NCBI RefSeq assembly: GCF_900100755.1
Contig: NZ_FNCI01000002.1
Span: forward strand, 378,951-442,950
DNA length: 64,000 nt
Source: Onishia taeanensis
Lineage (GTDB): Bacteria > Pseudomonadota > Gammaproteobacteria > Pseudomonadales > Halomonadaceae
Reading direction: 5' to 3'
Shown here: one piece after another, positions 1-10,377 of the stretch
How the letters are laid out: each line of letters starts with the position of its first letter
Numbering within the stretch: the stretch's first letter is position 1
Notes under the pieces: model-generated
Told to the model about the DNA's origin: nothing
What the model saw: the letters and a program-made list of their open reading frames with translations, nothing else
Database searches by the model: none
Made by a program: the position numbers and the translations under genes

Positions 1-1161
1 GAGCTGCCGAGCAAGATCGACACCAATATCATCAGCCCCTGCATCGAAGAGCTGCTGGAGTCGCGTACCCTATTGCTCGACAACCGCCTGGCAATTCCCT
101 TCCTATGGGCGCGTGACATGCAGCTATTGGATGAGTGCCTGCCGCATCATCCCAATGCCATGCGCCTAATCGCTCACGGCCACAGCGACGAGATTTACTC
201 CAATACCTACTACTCGGTGGGCGGCGGTTTCGTGGTCGACGAGGCTCAGGCTCAGGGTGGTTCGCTGGACACCGATATCACGCCGCTGCCCTACGATTTC
301 AATAGTGCCGGTCAGCTGCTGGCGCTGTGCCGCATGCATGACATGCGCATCTCGGAGCTGATGCTCGAGAACGAGAAGGCCTGGCGCAGTGAGCAGGAGA
401 TCCGCGACGGCCTGTGGACGATCTGGCAGGCCATGTGCGAGTGCGTAGAAACAGGCTTCAAAAACGAAGGCGTATTGCCCGGCGGTCTCAACGTCAAGCG
501 GCGGGCCGCCTCGCTGCATCGCCGCCTGGTGGCCATGGAGGGAAGCCACAGCCTGATCACCTCGACCTTCTCGGCCATGGACTGGGTCAACGTCTTCGCC
601 CTGGCGGTCAACGAGGAGAACGCCGCCGGCGGGCGCATGGTCACTGCGCCGACCAATGGTGCCGCGGGCATCATTCCGGCGGTGCTGCACTATTACATGA
701 AGTTTCAGCCCGACGCCTGCGAGCGCAACGTGGTCGATTTCCTGCTGGCCGCCGGTGCCGTGGGCATTCTGTGCAAGAAGAACGCCTCGATTTCCGGCGC
801 TGAAGTGGGCTGTCAGGGCGAGGTCGGCTCGGCCTGCGCGATGGCCGCCGCCGGGCTTGCCGAGGTCATGGGGGGCAGCATCGGCCAGGTGGAGAACGCC
901 GCCGAAATCGGCCTCGAGCACAACCTGGGGCTGACCTGCGACCCGGTCGGCGGCTTGGTGCAGGTGCCCTGTATCGAGCGCAACGCGATTGCCTCGGTTA
1001 AGGCCATTAACGCCGCCCAGATGGCCTTGCGCGGCGACGGCGAGCACTTCATCTCGCTGGACAAAGCGATTCGCACCATGCGCGACACCGGCCGCGACAT
1101 GCAGGAAAAGTACAAGGAAACGTCCCGCGGCGGCCTGGCCGTCAACGCTATCGAATGCTGA
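1..1161 (+). CDS. sdaA: L-serine ammonia-lyase (L-serine dehydratase), 5' truncated
   Basis: Deaminates L-serine to pyruvate and ammonia with an oxygen-labile [4Fe-4S] cluster in the cytosol. The reading frame is open from base 1, so the gene starts before the window; 386 residues are visible of the roughly 455-460 usual for the single-chain form. Family signatures seen are [16 protein letters not shown], the glycine-rich [15 protein letters not shown] segment, and the cysteines in [24 protein letters not shown] and [15 protein letters not shown] that are expected to hold the cluster. The likely role here is the last step of betaine catabolism, turning GlyA-made serine into pyruvate; Pseudomonas also keeps a serine dehydratase gene next to gbdR. 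Whether it is sdaA or sdaB cannot be decided from a fragment. A strong terminator follows. Confidence 0.93.
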   Translation, partial: ELPSKIDTNIISPCIEELLESRTLLLDNRLAIPFLWARDMQLLDECLPHHPNAMRLIAHGHSDEIYSNTYYSVGGGFVVDEAQAQGGSLDTDITPLPYDFNSAGQLLALCRMHDMRISELMLENEKAWRSEQEIRDGLWTIWQAMCECVETGFKNEGVLPGGLNVKRRAASLHRRLVAMEGSHSLITSTFSAMDWVNVFALAVNEENAAGGRMVTAPTNGAAGIIPAVLHYYMKFQPDACERNVVDFLLAAGAVGILCKKNASISGAEVGCQGEVGSACAMAAAGLAEVMGGSIGQVENAAEIGLEHNLGLTCDPVGGLVQVPCIERNAIASVKAINAAQMALRGDGEHFISLDKAIRTMRDTGRDMQEKYKETSRGGLAVNAIEC

Positions 1162-1198
1162 TGCCGACGGGCCTTGTCCGTCGATGATCAACCCTTTT

Positions 1199-1225
1199 GG
1201 GCGCCCGCCAGGGCGCCCTTTTTTT
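1199..1225 (+). terminator. Rho-independent terminator after serine dehydratase
   Basis: A 7-bp GC stem (GGGCGCC 1199-1205 with GGCGCCC 1212-1218) is followed by a run of seven T. It ends the serine dehydratase transcript and separates it from the converging LysR gene. Confidence 0.88.
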
Positions 1226-1252
1226 GCCTGGCCTCAGCGCATGTTTTCCTGC

Positions 1253-2173
1253 CTATTGCTCTTGTTGCTGGGATAGACCCGCCCAGCGTCTGACCGGTAG
1301 CACGTCATGAATATGCGCGACCAGGTAGTCGACGAACTGGCGCACCTTGGGCGAAAGGTGGCGGTGGCGCGGATAGACCGCCCATACCGCGGTGTCGCTG
1401 TGACGAAAGTGGTCGAGCACTGACACCAGCTCGCCGCTGGCGAGGTGTTTCTCGACGTAGTAGTCAGGCAGTTGGGCAAGCCCCAGGCCCTTGAGGCTGG
1501 CATCGAGCAGGGCGGGCCCCGAATTGGCCTGCCAGCGGCCGCCGACGCGGACCTCGCGGCGCACGCCGTCGACTTCGAACAGCCACTGGTCCCGGGAACC
1601 GAGCAGGCAGGCGTGATTGGCAAGCTCGGCCAATGAATGGGGTCGGGAGACCTGAGCGAAGTAGTCCCGCGAGCCGACCACGTATTCGCGGCGCTCGCAC
1701 AGGCGTCTGGCGATCAGCGTCGAGTCCTTGAGCACGCCCATGCGAATCGCCACGTCGAAGCCCTCGTCGATCAGCTCGACCCGGCGATTGGTGAAGTGCA
1801 GGTTCACTTCGAGCTGCGGATGCTGGCGCTGAAAGTCGTTGACCAGTGGGGCGATGAAGCGCTCGCCGAAGGTGGTCGATGAGGTCAGCTTGAGCACGCC
1901 CTTGGGCCGGGCGTGAAAGTCATGCACCGCCGCCTCGGCTTCCTGGAAACCATCGAACAGGTGGCGGCAGTGCTCGAAGTAGAGGGTGCCTGCATCGGTC
2001 AGGTGCAGTTGTCGTGTGGTGCGATAGAGCAGGGTGGTGCCGAGTTGGTTCTCGAGCTGACCGACCAGCCGGCTGACGTGCGAGGTCGAAACCTTGAGCG
2101 CTCGCGCCGCGGCGGAAAAACTGCCCAGGCGAACCACCTCGACGAAGGCTTCGATGCGATCCCAGCGTTGCAT
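1253..2173 (-). CDS. LysR-family transcriptional regulator, divergent from frmA
   Basis: A 306-residue LysR-type regulator: winged HTH in residues 1-60 (start [20 protein letters not shown], helix around [13 protein letters not shown]), then a periplasmic-binding-protein-like effector domain. The ATG at 2173 is chosen because the canonical LysR N-terminus begins there; the open frame runs 34 codons further upstream without family similarity. It is transcribed divergently from frmA/fghA across 164 bp, the usual arrangement for a LysR protein and its target. In P. aeruginosa a LysR gene (gfnR) lies beside adhC-fghA and responds to formaldehyde, so the same role is inferred here. The effector is not visible from sequence. 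Confidence 0.85.
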   Translation of the reverse strand: MQRWDRIEAFVEVVRLGSFSAAARALKVSTSHVSRLVGQLENQLGTTLLYRTTRQLHLTDAGTLYFEHCRHLFDGFQEAEAAVHDFHARPKGVLKLTSSTTFGERFIAPLVNDFQRQHPQLEVNLHFTNRRVELIDEGFDVAIRMGVLKDSTLIARRLCERREYVVGSRDYFAQVSRPHSLAELANHACLLGSRDQWLFEVDGVRREVRVGGRWQANSGPALLDASLKGLGLAQLPDYYVEKHLASGELVSVLDHFRHSDTAVWAVYPRHRHLSPKVRQFVDYLVAHIHDVLPVRRWAGLSQQQEQ

Positions 2174-3447
<1,274 letters not shown>

Positions 3448-3464
3448 GCGAAGGAGACGCACTC

Positions 3465-4322
3465 ATGAGCATGTCCGAATCCCTGGAATTGGTATCGGCC
3501 ACCAAGAGCTTCGGTGGCTGGCTCAAGCGCTACAAGCACCACGCGCGGGCCTTGGACTGTGAGATGGTCTTTTCCATCTACCTGCCGCCTCAGGCCGAGA
3601 GCGAGCGGGTGCCGCTGATGTGGTGGCTGTCGGGGCTGACCTGCACCGACGAGAACTTCATGCAGAAGGCCGGCGCTCAGCGTCTTGCCGCTGAGCTCGG
3701 CATCGCCATCGTTTGCCCGGATACCAGCCCGCGCGGGCTGGATCTGCCCGGCGAGCATGACAGCTACGACTTCGGCAGTGGCGCCGGCTTCTACGTCAAC
3801 GCCACCCAGGAGCCCTGGGCCAAGCACTATCGCATGTACGACTATGTGGCCGAGGAGCTGCCGTCGGTGGTGCGTCAGCATTTCCCGGTCAACGGCCGCG
3901 AGTCGATCAGCGGGCACTCCATGGGCGGCCACGGGGCCTTGGTGCTGGCGCTGCGACGCCCCGGTCAGTACGCGGCGGTGTCGGCGTTCGCACCGGTAGT
4001 CAATCCGATCGAATGTCCCTGGGGGCAAAAGGCCTTTAGCCACTATCTGGGCGAGGACAAGCGCGCCTGGACCCAGTATGACGCCTGCGAACTGGTCGCC
4101 AAGGGGGCTTCTCGGCAGCCGTTGTTCATCGACCAGGGCGAGGCCGACAACTTCCTCGAGGAACAGCTGATGCCCGAGCGGTTGGAAGCGGCATGCGAAA
4201 AGCGCGACCACCCGCTGACCCTGCGTCGGCATGCTGGCTATGATCACAGCTACTACTTCATCGCCAGCTTTATCGAGGATCACCTGCGCTATCACGCCGA
4301 GCGGCTGTACAAGAAACGCTGA
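3465..4322 (+). CDS. fghA: S-formylglutathione hydrolase
   Basis: Hydrolyses S-formylglutathione, the FrmA product, to formate and glutathione. It is a 285-residue alpha/beta hydrolase of the esterase D family. The nucleophile elbow GHSMGGHGA with its serine lies near residue 150, MWWLSGLTCTDENF is the family oxyanion region, and GYDHSYYFI near the C-terminus carries the catalytic histidine. GAAGGAGA before the ATG is a good ribosome binding site. It forms a two-gene operon with frmA and is closed by a hairpin terminator. Confidence 0.95.
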   Translation: MSMSESLELVSATKSFGGWLKRYKHHARALDCEMVFSIYLPPQAESERVPLMWWLSGLTCTDENFMQKAGAQRLAAELGIAIVCPDTSPRGLDLPGEHDSYDFGSGAGFYVNATQEPWAKHYRMYDYVAEELPSVVRQHFPVNGRESISGHSMGGHGALVLALRRPGQYAAVSAFAPVVNPIECPWGQKAFSHYLGEDKRAWTQYDACELVAKGASRQPLFIDQGEADNFLEEQLMPERLEAACEKRDHPLTLRRHAGYDHSYYFIASFIEDHLRYHAERLYKKR

Positions 4323-4355
4323 GCCGGAGAGCCTGAGATAGAGAAGAGGCGCTGA

Positions 4356-4387
4356 GCCACGTCGTCATCGAGACGGCGTGGCTTCTT
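4356..4387 (+). terminator. Hairpin terminator after fghA
   Basis: An 11-bp stem with one G-T pair (4356-4366 with 4372-4382) and a five-base loop is followed by TTCTT. It closes the frmA-fghA unit before the gbdR promoter region. Confidence 0.65.
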
Positions 4388-4620
4388 CGTACCTGGAGGG
4401 CGTGGCGGGCATAGTCATAAGCGACCTGATTATCGCAATGCACCGTGATCTGTCAGGCGATAGCTAAATTTGACATGCCAAAAAACGACACCTGGGGTAC
4501 CTTGATAGGAGGCATGCCTGATAGCGACATTCTCTTTTTCTTTCTGGTATGCCCGACGCTCTGATGCGCAAGAGCAAAGACAAGACAGTCAGGGTTAAGA
4601 CACAAGTGCCGGAGTATCCA

Positions 4621-5760
4621 ATGACAACCGCTCCCGAGGCCTCACGCACAGCCGCTACCTCTCAGGCTATCGGCTTTCTGTTGCTGGACAATTTCACGCT
4701 GATCTCGCTGGCATCCGCCATCGAGCCCTTACGCATGGCTAACCAACTGGCCGGACGTGAGCTTTACAGTTGGTACACCATCAGCCTCGATGGGGAAGCG
4801 GTGAAGGCTAGCGACGGCCTATGCGTGACGCCGGATGTGGGCACGCAAACGGCGCTGACCCTGGATACGGTGATCGTATGCGGTGGCGTCGGTCCTCAGC
4901 GGGCGGTAAAACGCGAGCACTTGAGCTGGCTGCAAGCCCAGGCGCGGCTTTCGCGGCGCCTGGCGGCGGTCTGCACGGGGAGCTGGGCGCTGGCCAAGGC
5001 CGGTCTACTCGATGGCTACGAGACCAGCACCCATTGGGAGTGTCTGGCGGCCATGCAAGAAGCCTTTCCCAAGGTCGCCCTCTCGACGCGCTTGTTCTCT
5101 ATCGACCGCGACCGTGCCACCTCCTCCGGCGGCACCGCACCCATGGACATGATGCTGACCCTGATCGGTCGCGACCATGGTCGCGAGCTGGCGGCGGGTA
5201 TTTCCGAGATGTTTATCTACGACCGGGTCCGCAATGAGCAGGATCTGCAGCGGGTGCCGCTCAAACATGTGCTGGGTACCACCCAGCCGAAGCTCTTGGA
5301 GATCGTGGCGCTGATGGAGTCCAACCTCGAGGAGCCGATCACGCTTGATGAACTGGCTAATTACGTGGACGTGTCACGCCGTCAGCTCGAGCGTCTTTTC
5401 CAGAAGAATCTTCACTGCTCACCGTCCCGCTACTATCTCAAGCTGCGCTTGACGCGAGCCCGTCAGCTGCTCAAGCAGACGCCGATGTCGATCATCGAGG
5501 TGGCGTCGGCCTGTGGCTTTGTTTCCACGCCGCACTTCTCCAAATGCTACCGGGAGTACTTCGGTATTCCGCCGCGGGACGAGCGCCTGGATAAGAGTAG
5601 CGTTGAGATGTTGCCGGTAACTCTGGGGAAGGAGCCAGCGGCCTTGCTGCAGTCGGCTTCCTACGAGCAACGGCCCTTGGAGCCCTTGTCTGCCGCCATG
5701 GGCGCCTTGGCCCAGGCTCAGGGCGAGCCCACCTATGCCAGCGTGCGCCTAAAATCATGA
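4621..5760 (+). CDS. gbdR: GATase1-like AraC-family activator GbdR
   Basis: Activator of glycine betaine catabolism: in Pseudomonas GbdR senses glycine betaine and dimethylglycine and turns on gbc, dgc and sox genes. The 379-residue protein has a DJ-1/PfpI-like ligand domain (residues about 15-190, with AAVCTGSWALAKAGLL at the former nucleophile elbow) and a C-terminal AraC DNA-binding domain with two HTH motifs (LDELANYVDVSRRQLERLFQ near 240, EVASACGFVSTPHFSKCYRE near 290). An in-frame ATG lies at 4549, but only the ATG at 4621 has a ribosome binding site (GGAG, six bases upstream) and fits the length of known GbdR (about 367). mtgA follows after 10 bp. Confidence 0.9.
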   Translation: MTTAPEASRTAATSQAIGFLLLDNFTLISLASAIEPLRMANQLAGRELYSWYTISLDGEAVKASDGLCVTPDVGTQTALTLDTVIVCGGVGPQRAVKREHLSWLQAQARLSRRLAAVCTGSWALAKAGLLDGYETSTHWECLAAMQEAFPKVALSTRLFSIDRDRATSSGGTAPMDMMLTLIGRDHGRELAAGISEMFIYDRVRNEQDLQRVPLKHVLGTTQPKLLEIVALMESNLEEPITLDELANYVDVSRRQLERLFQKNLHCSPSRYYLKLRLTRARQLLKQTPMSIIEVASACGFVSTPHFSKCYREYFGIPPRDERLDKSSVEMLPVTLGKEPAALLQSASYEQRPLEPLSAAMGALAQAQGEPTYASVRLKS

Positions 5761-5770
5761 GTGAGGTCTG

Positions 5771-6472
5771 ATGCCTGAGTGGGTGCGTCGCACAGCGCGG
5801 GTCCTGGGATTCGCGCTGCTGGGCTGGGTCGGCTTGTCGATCCTGCTGGTGTTGCTGTTCCGGGTGGTGCCGGTGTTCGGTTCCATGGTGATGGTCGAGC
5901 GTAAGCTCGAGTCCTGGGTCAGCGGGGAGCCGATCGATATCGAACAGCAGTGGCGTCCTTGGCCAGAGCTCTCTGATAACGCCAAGGTCGCGGTGATAGC
6001 CGCCGAGGATCAGCGTTTTCCCGAGCATCACGGCTTCGATTTCCATCAGATCCGTCAGGCCATCGAGTCCAGCCTTAACGGAGGCGGGCTGCGTGGTGCC
6101 AGCACCATCAGCCAGCAAACTGCCAAGAACCTCTTCCTGTGGACCGGACGCAACTGGCTTCGCAAGGGGCTGGAGGCCTGGTTCACCCTGCTCATTGAGA
6201 CGCTGTGGCCCAAGCAGCGCATCCTTGAGGTCTATCTCAATATCGTCGAGTGGGATCGGGGGGTCTTCGGCTTGGAGGCCGCCGCTCAGCACTACTTCGG
6301 CGTTAGTGCCGCACGTTTGAACGCCGACCAGGCCAGCCGCCTGGCGGCGATCCTGCCTAACCCCCGCGAGTGGAGCGCATCGCGCCCAGGCCCCCATACC
6401 CAGCGCCGCAGCGCCTGGATTCGGGGCCAGATGCGCAATCTTGGCGGCTCTGCTTATCTTGATCGGCTCTGA
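5771..6472 (+). CDS. mtgA: Monofunctional peptidoglycan glycosyltransferase
   Basis: Polymerises lipid II into glycan strands at the outer face of the inner membrane (GT51 family). It has 233 residues, the usual size. One N-terminal membrane anchor (residues about 10-35) is followed by the five GT51 motifs: AAEDQRFPEHHGFD with the catalytic glutamate, GASTISQQTAKNLFLW, WLRKGLEAWFTLLIE, QRILEVYLNIVEWDRGVFG, and AAQHYFG. It starts 10 bp after gbdR and is probably co-transcribed with it. It has no evident role in betaine metabolism. Confidence 0.94.
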   Translation: MPEWVRRTARVLGFALLGWVGLSILLVLLFRVVPVFGSMVMVERKLESWVSGEPIDIEQQWRPWPELSDNAKVAVIAAEDQRFPEHHGFDFHQIRQAIESSLNGGGLRGASTISQQTAKNLFLWTGRNWLRKGLEAWFTLLIETLWPKQRILEVYLNIVEWDRGVFGLEAAAQHYFGVSAARLNADQASRLAAILPNPREWSASRPGPHTQRRSAWIRGQMRNLGGSAYLDRL

Positions 6473-6492
6473 GTCGACGCCGATTTCCTGCC

Positions 6493-6508
6493 ATGTCGCG
6501 ATTGCGAC
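6493..6508. promoter_or_regulatory. Candidate operator upstream of the dipeptidase-dgc block
   Basis: An inverted repeat GTCGC-N4-GCGAC (6495-6508) preceded by AT lies about 105 bp before the dipeptidase start. The same GTCGC/GCGAC words recur before fdhA and glyA. It is a plausible GbdR site, inferred only from position and recurrence. Confidence 0.35.
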
Positions 6509-6612
6509 GGCCATGACGCTTTTGGAATTTTCCCGGTCGCTTCCAGGCGCCGAACTCGGTGTGCCGAGGGATATGCTGCCGGCAAGTTCACGCATTATTC
6601 CGGAGCCTCGTC

Positions 6613-7590
6613 ATGACCCCCCAAGAGCTGCATCAGGACGCCATCGTTATCGATGGTCTCGTTATCGCCAAATGGAACCGTGAGCTGTTCGAGGACATGC
6701 GCAAGGGTGGCCTCACCGCGGCCAACTGCACCGTGTCCGTCTGGGAAGGCTTCCAGGCCACCGTCGATAACATCGTCAAGTCCAATGCCCTGATGGCCGA
6801 GTGCTCGGACCTGGTGCTGCCGGTGCGCACCACCGCCGACATCGCGCGGGCCAAGGAGGAAGGCAAGACCGGCGTCATCTACGGCTTCCAGAACGCCCAT
6901 GCCTTCGAGGACCAGCTTGGCTATGTCGAGATCTTCAAGCAGCTCGGCGTTGGCATCGTGCAGATGTGCTACAACACCCAGAACCTGGTGGGCACCGGCT
7001 GCTACGAGCGCGACGGTGGCCTTTCTGGCTTTGGCCGTGAGGTGGTCGCCGAGATGAACCGGGTCGGCATCATGTGCGACCTCTCTCACGTCGGCGAGAA
7101 CACCTCCCGCGAAGTCATCGAGGCTTCAGAAAAACCGGTCTGCTACTCGCACTGCCTGCCGTCCGGGCTCAAGGAGCACCCGCGCAACAAGTCCGACGAA
7201 GAGCTGCGCTTCATCGCCGAGCACGGCGGTTTCGTCGGCGTGACCATGTTTACTCCCTTCCTGCGTGCCGGCGTCGACGCCACCGTCGACGACTATGTCG
7301 AGGCCATCGAGTACGTGATGAACATCGTCGGCGAAGATGCCATCGGCATCGGCACCGACTTCACCCAGGGCCACGGGCATGACTTCTTCGAGTGGCTGAC
7401 CCACGACAAGGGCTATGCCCGTCGCCTGACTCGCTTTGGCAAGATCATCAATCCCGAAGGGATCCGCACCATCGGTGAGTTCCCGAATCTCACCGAGGCG
7501 CTGTTGAAACGCGGTATGAGCGAGCAACAAGTGCGCAAGATCATGGGCGAGAACTGGGTACGCACCCTCAAGGACGTCTGGGGCGCCTGA
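6613..7590 (+). CDS. Peptidase M19 (renal dipeptidase)-family protein of the dgc block
   Basis: A 325-residue TIM-barrel protein of the M19 family, first gene of the dimethylglycine block, as in Pseudomonas (PA5396). The start is the ATG at 6613 with GGAG upstream; the longer open frame adds 18 unrelated residues. Late-strand metal positions are kept: CDLSHVGENTS (about 157), CYSHCLPSGL (about 180) and GIGTDFTQGHGH (about 246). The N-terminal His-x-Asp of true dipeptidases is missing; the segment reads VIDGLVIAKWN. The bridging glutamate position reads GFQNAHAFED, with Gln where Glu is expected. It may therefore bind metal differently or act on something other than dipeptides. Substrate unknown. 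Confidence 0.82.
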   Translation: MTPQELHQDAIVIDGLVIAKWNRELFEDMRKGGLTAANCTVSVWEGFQATVDNIVKSNALMAECSDLVLPVRTTADIARAKEEGKTGVIYGFQNAHAFEDQLGYVEIFKQLGVGIVQMCYNTQNLVGTGCYERDGGLSGFGREVVAEMNRVGIMCDLSHVGENTSREVIEASEKPVCYSHCLPSGLKEHPRNKSDEELRFIAEHGGFVGVTMFTPFLRAGVDATVDDYVEAIEYVMNIVGEDAIGIGTDFTQGHGHDFFEWLTHDKGYARRLTRFGKIINPEGIRTIGEFPNLTEALLKRGMSEQQVRKIMGENWVRTLKDVWGA

Positions 7591-7644
7591 ACGGCGCCGC
7601 CACCCAATCGATGTTAGACCAACAACAACGTAAGTGAGCCCACC

Positions 7645-8202
7645 GTGACCAAGATGGCCCCCGAACTGCCCATTGAAGTGGATGCCGATACCGGTGTCTG
7701 GACCACCGACGCTTTGCCCATGCTGTATGTGCCGCGTCACTTCTTCATCAACAACCACGTCGCCGTGGAAGAGGCGCTGGGCGCGGAGAAGTACGCAGAG
7801 ATTCTTTACGCCGCCGGCTACAAGAGCGCCTGGCACTGGTGCGAGAAAGAGGCCGAGTGCCACGGTCTCGAGGGGGTGGACGTCTTCGAACATTACATGA
7901 AGCGTCTCTCCCAGCGCGGCTGGGGGCTCTTCATCGTTGATGCCATCGATCTCGACGCCGGGACCTGCCGCGTTCGCCTGGAGCACAGCGCCTTCGTCTA
8001 CCAGATGGGCAAGGTCGGCCGGAAGATCGAATACATGTTCACCGGCTGGTTCGCCGGCGCCATGGATCAGATTCTCGCCGCGCGTGGAAGCGAGCTGCGC
8101 ACCGTCGCCGAACAAACGCAGAGCGGCGCCGAGGAAGGCTGCGACGTCGGCATCTTCGTGACCCGTCCGCTCGACACTCTCGACGACAACTCACAGGGCT
8201 GA
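7645..8202 (+). CDS. DUF5943 (V4R-like) protein of unknown function
   Basis: A 185-residue cytosolic protein without signal peptide or membrane segment, starting at a GTG. It matches the conserved protein that always precedes dgcA (PA5397 in P. aeruginosa), recognisable from TDALPMLYVPRHFFINNH, YKSAWHWCEKEAECHG and YMFTGWFAGAMDQILAARG. The fold is thought to resemble 4-vinyl-reductase (V4R) small-molecule domains. The single conserved WCEKEAECHG segment holds two cysteines. It ends 12 bp before dgcA, so co-translation is likely and a helper role for DgcAB is inferred. The biochemical function is not known. Confidence 0.82.
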   Translation: MTKMAPELPIEVDADTGVWTTDALPMLYVPRHFFINNHVAVEEALGAEKYAEILYAAGYKSAWHWCEKEAECHGLEGVDVFEHYMKRLSQRGWGLFIVDAIDLDAGTCRVRLEHSAFVYQMGKVGRKIEYMFTGWFAGAMDQILAARGSELRTVAEQTQSGAEEGCDVGIFVTRPLDTLDDNSQG

Positions 8203-8214
8203 GGAGGTTTTCTC

Positions 8215-10287
8215 ATGGCATTCGACGCGATCTTCCAGCCGATCCAGATCGGCAATCTGACCATTCGTAACCGCGTGGTCAGCACCGCCCACGCCGAGGT
8301 GCATGCCACCGATGGCGGCATGACCACCGACCGCTACGTCAAGTACTACGAGGAAAAGGCCAAGGGCGGCTGCGGCCTGTGCATCTGCGGCGGCTCCTCG
8401 GTGGTTTCCATCGACAGCCCCCAGGGCTGGTGGAGTTCGGTGAACCTGTCCACCGACCGGATCATCCCGCACTTCCAGAATCTCGCCGACGCGGTGCACA
8501 AGCACGGCGGCAAGATCATGATCCAGATTACCCACATGGGTCGCCGCTCGCGCTGGGACGGCTTCGACTGGCCGACCCTGGTGTCGCCTTCCGGCATTCG
8601 CGAGCCGGTGCACCGCTCGACCTGCAAGACCATCGAGGAAGAGGAAATCTGGCGCATCATCGGCGACTTCGCTCAGGCCGCGCGCCGGGCGAAGGAAGGC
8701 GGCCTGGATGGCGTCGAGCTGTCTGCCGTGCACCAGCACCTGGTCGACCAGTTCTGGAGCCCGCGCGTCAACAAGCGGACCGACCAGTGGGGTGGCAGCT
8801 TCGAGAACCGCATGCGCTTCGGCATGGAAGTGCTCAAGGCCGTGCGCGCCGAAGTCGGCGACGACTTCGTGGTGGGCATGCGTATCTGCGGCGACGAGTT
8901 CCATCCGGACGGCCTGTCCCATGACGACATGAAGCAGATCGCTGCCTACTACGATGCTACCGGCAAGGTGGACTTCTTCGGTGTGGTGGGGTCGGGCTGC
9001 GATACCCACGACACCCTGGCCAACGTCATCCCCAACATGGCCTATCCGCCGGAGCCCTTCCTGCACCTGGCAGCGGGCATCAAGGAAGTGGTCAAGGCGC
9101 CGGTCATCCACGCCCAGAACATCAAGGACCCCAACCAGGCCGAGCGTATCCTCGAGGGCGGCTATGTCGACCTGGTCGGCATGACCCGGGCGCACATCGC
9201 CGATCCGCACCTGATCGCCAAGATCAAGATGGATCAGGTCGACCAGATCAAGCAGTGCGTCGGCGCCAACTACTGCATCGACCGCCAGTATCAGGGCTTG
9301 GACGTGCTGTGCATCCAGAATGCCGCGACCTCCCGCGAGTACATGGGCCTGCCGCACATCATCGAGCAGACCGAAGGCAAGAAGCGCAAGGTCGTGGTGG
9401 TCGGCGGTGGTCCCGGCGGCATGGAAGCGGCCCGCGTGGCCGCCGAGCGCGGCCACGATGTGACCCTGTTCGAGGCATCGGACCAGCTCGGTGGGCAGAT
9501 CACCACCGCCGCCAAGGCGCCCCAGCGCGACCAGATTGCCGGCATCACTCGCTGGTTCCAGCTCGAGCTTGATCGCCTCAAGGTCGATCAGCGCCTGGGC
9601 AGCCGTGCCGACGAGGCCACTATCCTCGACTTGCGTCCGGATATCGTGGTGCTGGCCACTGGCGGTCGGCCCTACCTCGAGCAGCACGAGGAGTGGGGCT
9701 ATTCTGACAACGCCGAGGAGAGCCTGGTGGTCAGCACCTGGGACATCCTCAACGGCAAGGTCGAGCCGGGCAAGAACGTGCTGATCTATGACGCTCTATG
9801 CGAGTTTTCGGGCATGTCGGCGGCGGACTACCTGGCCGATAAAGGGGCCAAGGTCGAGATCGTCACCGATGACATCAAGCCCGGTGCAGCGGTGGGCGGT
9901 ACGACCTTCCCGACCTATTACCGCAGCCTCTATCAGAAGGAGGTGATCATGACCTCCGACATGATGCTCCACAAGGTCTACCGGGAGGGCGACTCTCTGG
10001 TCGCGGTGCTCGAGAACGAGTACACCGGCACCCAGGAGGAGCGCGTGGTCGACCAGGTCGTGGTCGAGAACGGCGTACGCCCCGACGAGGCGCTCTACTA
10101 CGCGCTCAAGGATCGGTCCCGCAACAAGGGGCAGGTGGACCTCGAGGCCCTTTACGCCATCAAGCCGCAGCCTTGCTTGAGCGAGGAGGGTGATGAGCCG
10201 CTGCTGTTCCGCCTCGGTGACTGCACCGCACCGCGTAACACCCATGCGGCGATCTACGACGCGCTGCGTCTCTGCAAGGACTTTTAA
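8215..10287 (+). CDS. dgcA: Dimethylglycine demethylase subunit DgcA
   Basis: Catalytic flavoprotein that oxidatively demethylates dimethylglycine to sarcosine, releasing formaldehyde. The 690-residue protein joins an old-yellow-enzyme-type FMN barrel (residues 1-370, starting FDAIFQPIQIGNLTIRNRVV), a cysteine cluster CVGANYC with later cysteines near 350-366 for a [4Fe-4S] centre, and a trimethylamine-dehydrogenase-like FAD/NAD(P) fold (VVVGGGPGGMEAARVAAERG near 393). GAGGAGG seven bases before the ATG is a near-perfect ribosome binding site. Electrons are expected to pass to DgcB and the adjoining ETF. It lies between the DUF5943 gene and dgcB. Confidence 0.94.
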   Translation: MAFDAIFQPIQIGNLTIRNRVVSTAHAEVHATDGGMTTDRYVKYYEEKAKGGCGLCICGGSSVVSIDSPQGWWSSVNLSTDRIIPHFQNLADAVHKHGGKIMIQITHMGRRSRWDGFDWPTLVSPSGIREPVHRSTCKTIEEEEIWRIIGDFAQAARRAKEGGLDGVELSAVHQHLVDQFWSPRVNKRTDQWGGSFENRMRFGMEVLKAVRAEVGDDFVVGMRICGDEFHPDGLSHDDMKQIAAYYDATGKVDFFGVVGSGCDTHDTLANVIPNMAYPPEPFLHLAAGIKEVVKAPVIHAQNIKDPNQAERILEGGYVDLVGMTRAHIADPHLIAKIKMDQVDQIKQCVGANYCIDRQYQGLDVLCIQNAATSREYMGLPHIIEQTEGKKRKVVVVGGGPGGMEAARVAAERGHDVTLFEASDQLGGQITTAAKAPQRDQIAGITRWFQLELDRLKVDQRLGSRADEATILDLRPDIVVLATGGRPYLEQHEEWGYSDNAEESLVVSTWDILNGKVEPGKNVLIYDALCEFSGMSAADYLADKGAKVEIVTDDIKPGAAVGGTTFPTYYRSLYQKEVIMTSDMMLHKVYREGDSLVAVLENEYTGTQEERVVDQVVVENGVRPDEALYYALKDRSRNKGQVDLEALYAIKPQPCLSEEGDEPLLFRLGDCTAPRNTHAAIYDALRLCKDF

Positions 10288-10377
10288 GCCCGCGCCGAGC
10301 AGCATTTGACGCCCTCAGCGGCCTGGTCAGCGATGACCGGGCCGCCCAACAATTCCAAGATTGCGAGGTGAGCCGAG

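Noticed and set aside
4549-4620. Upstream ATG for gbdR
   Set aside because: No ribosome binding site, and the added residues are not part of the known GbdR N-terminus.
8191-9687. 498-codon open frame opposite dgcA
   Set aside because: It lies wholly antisense to a well-supported gene, has no family similarity and a composition typical of GC-rich shadow frames.
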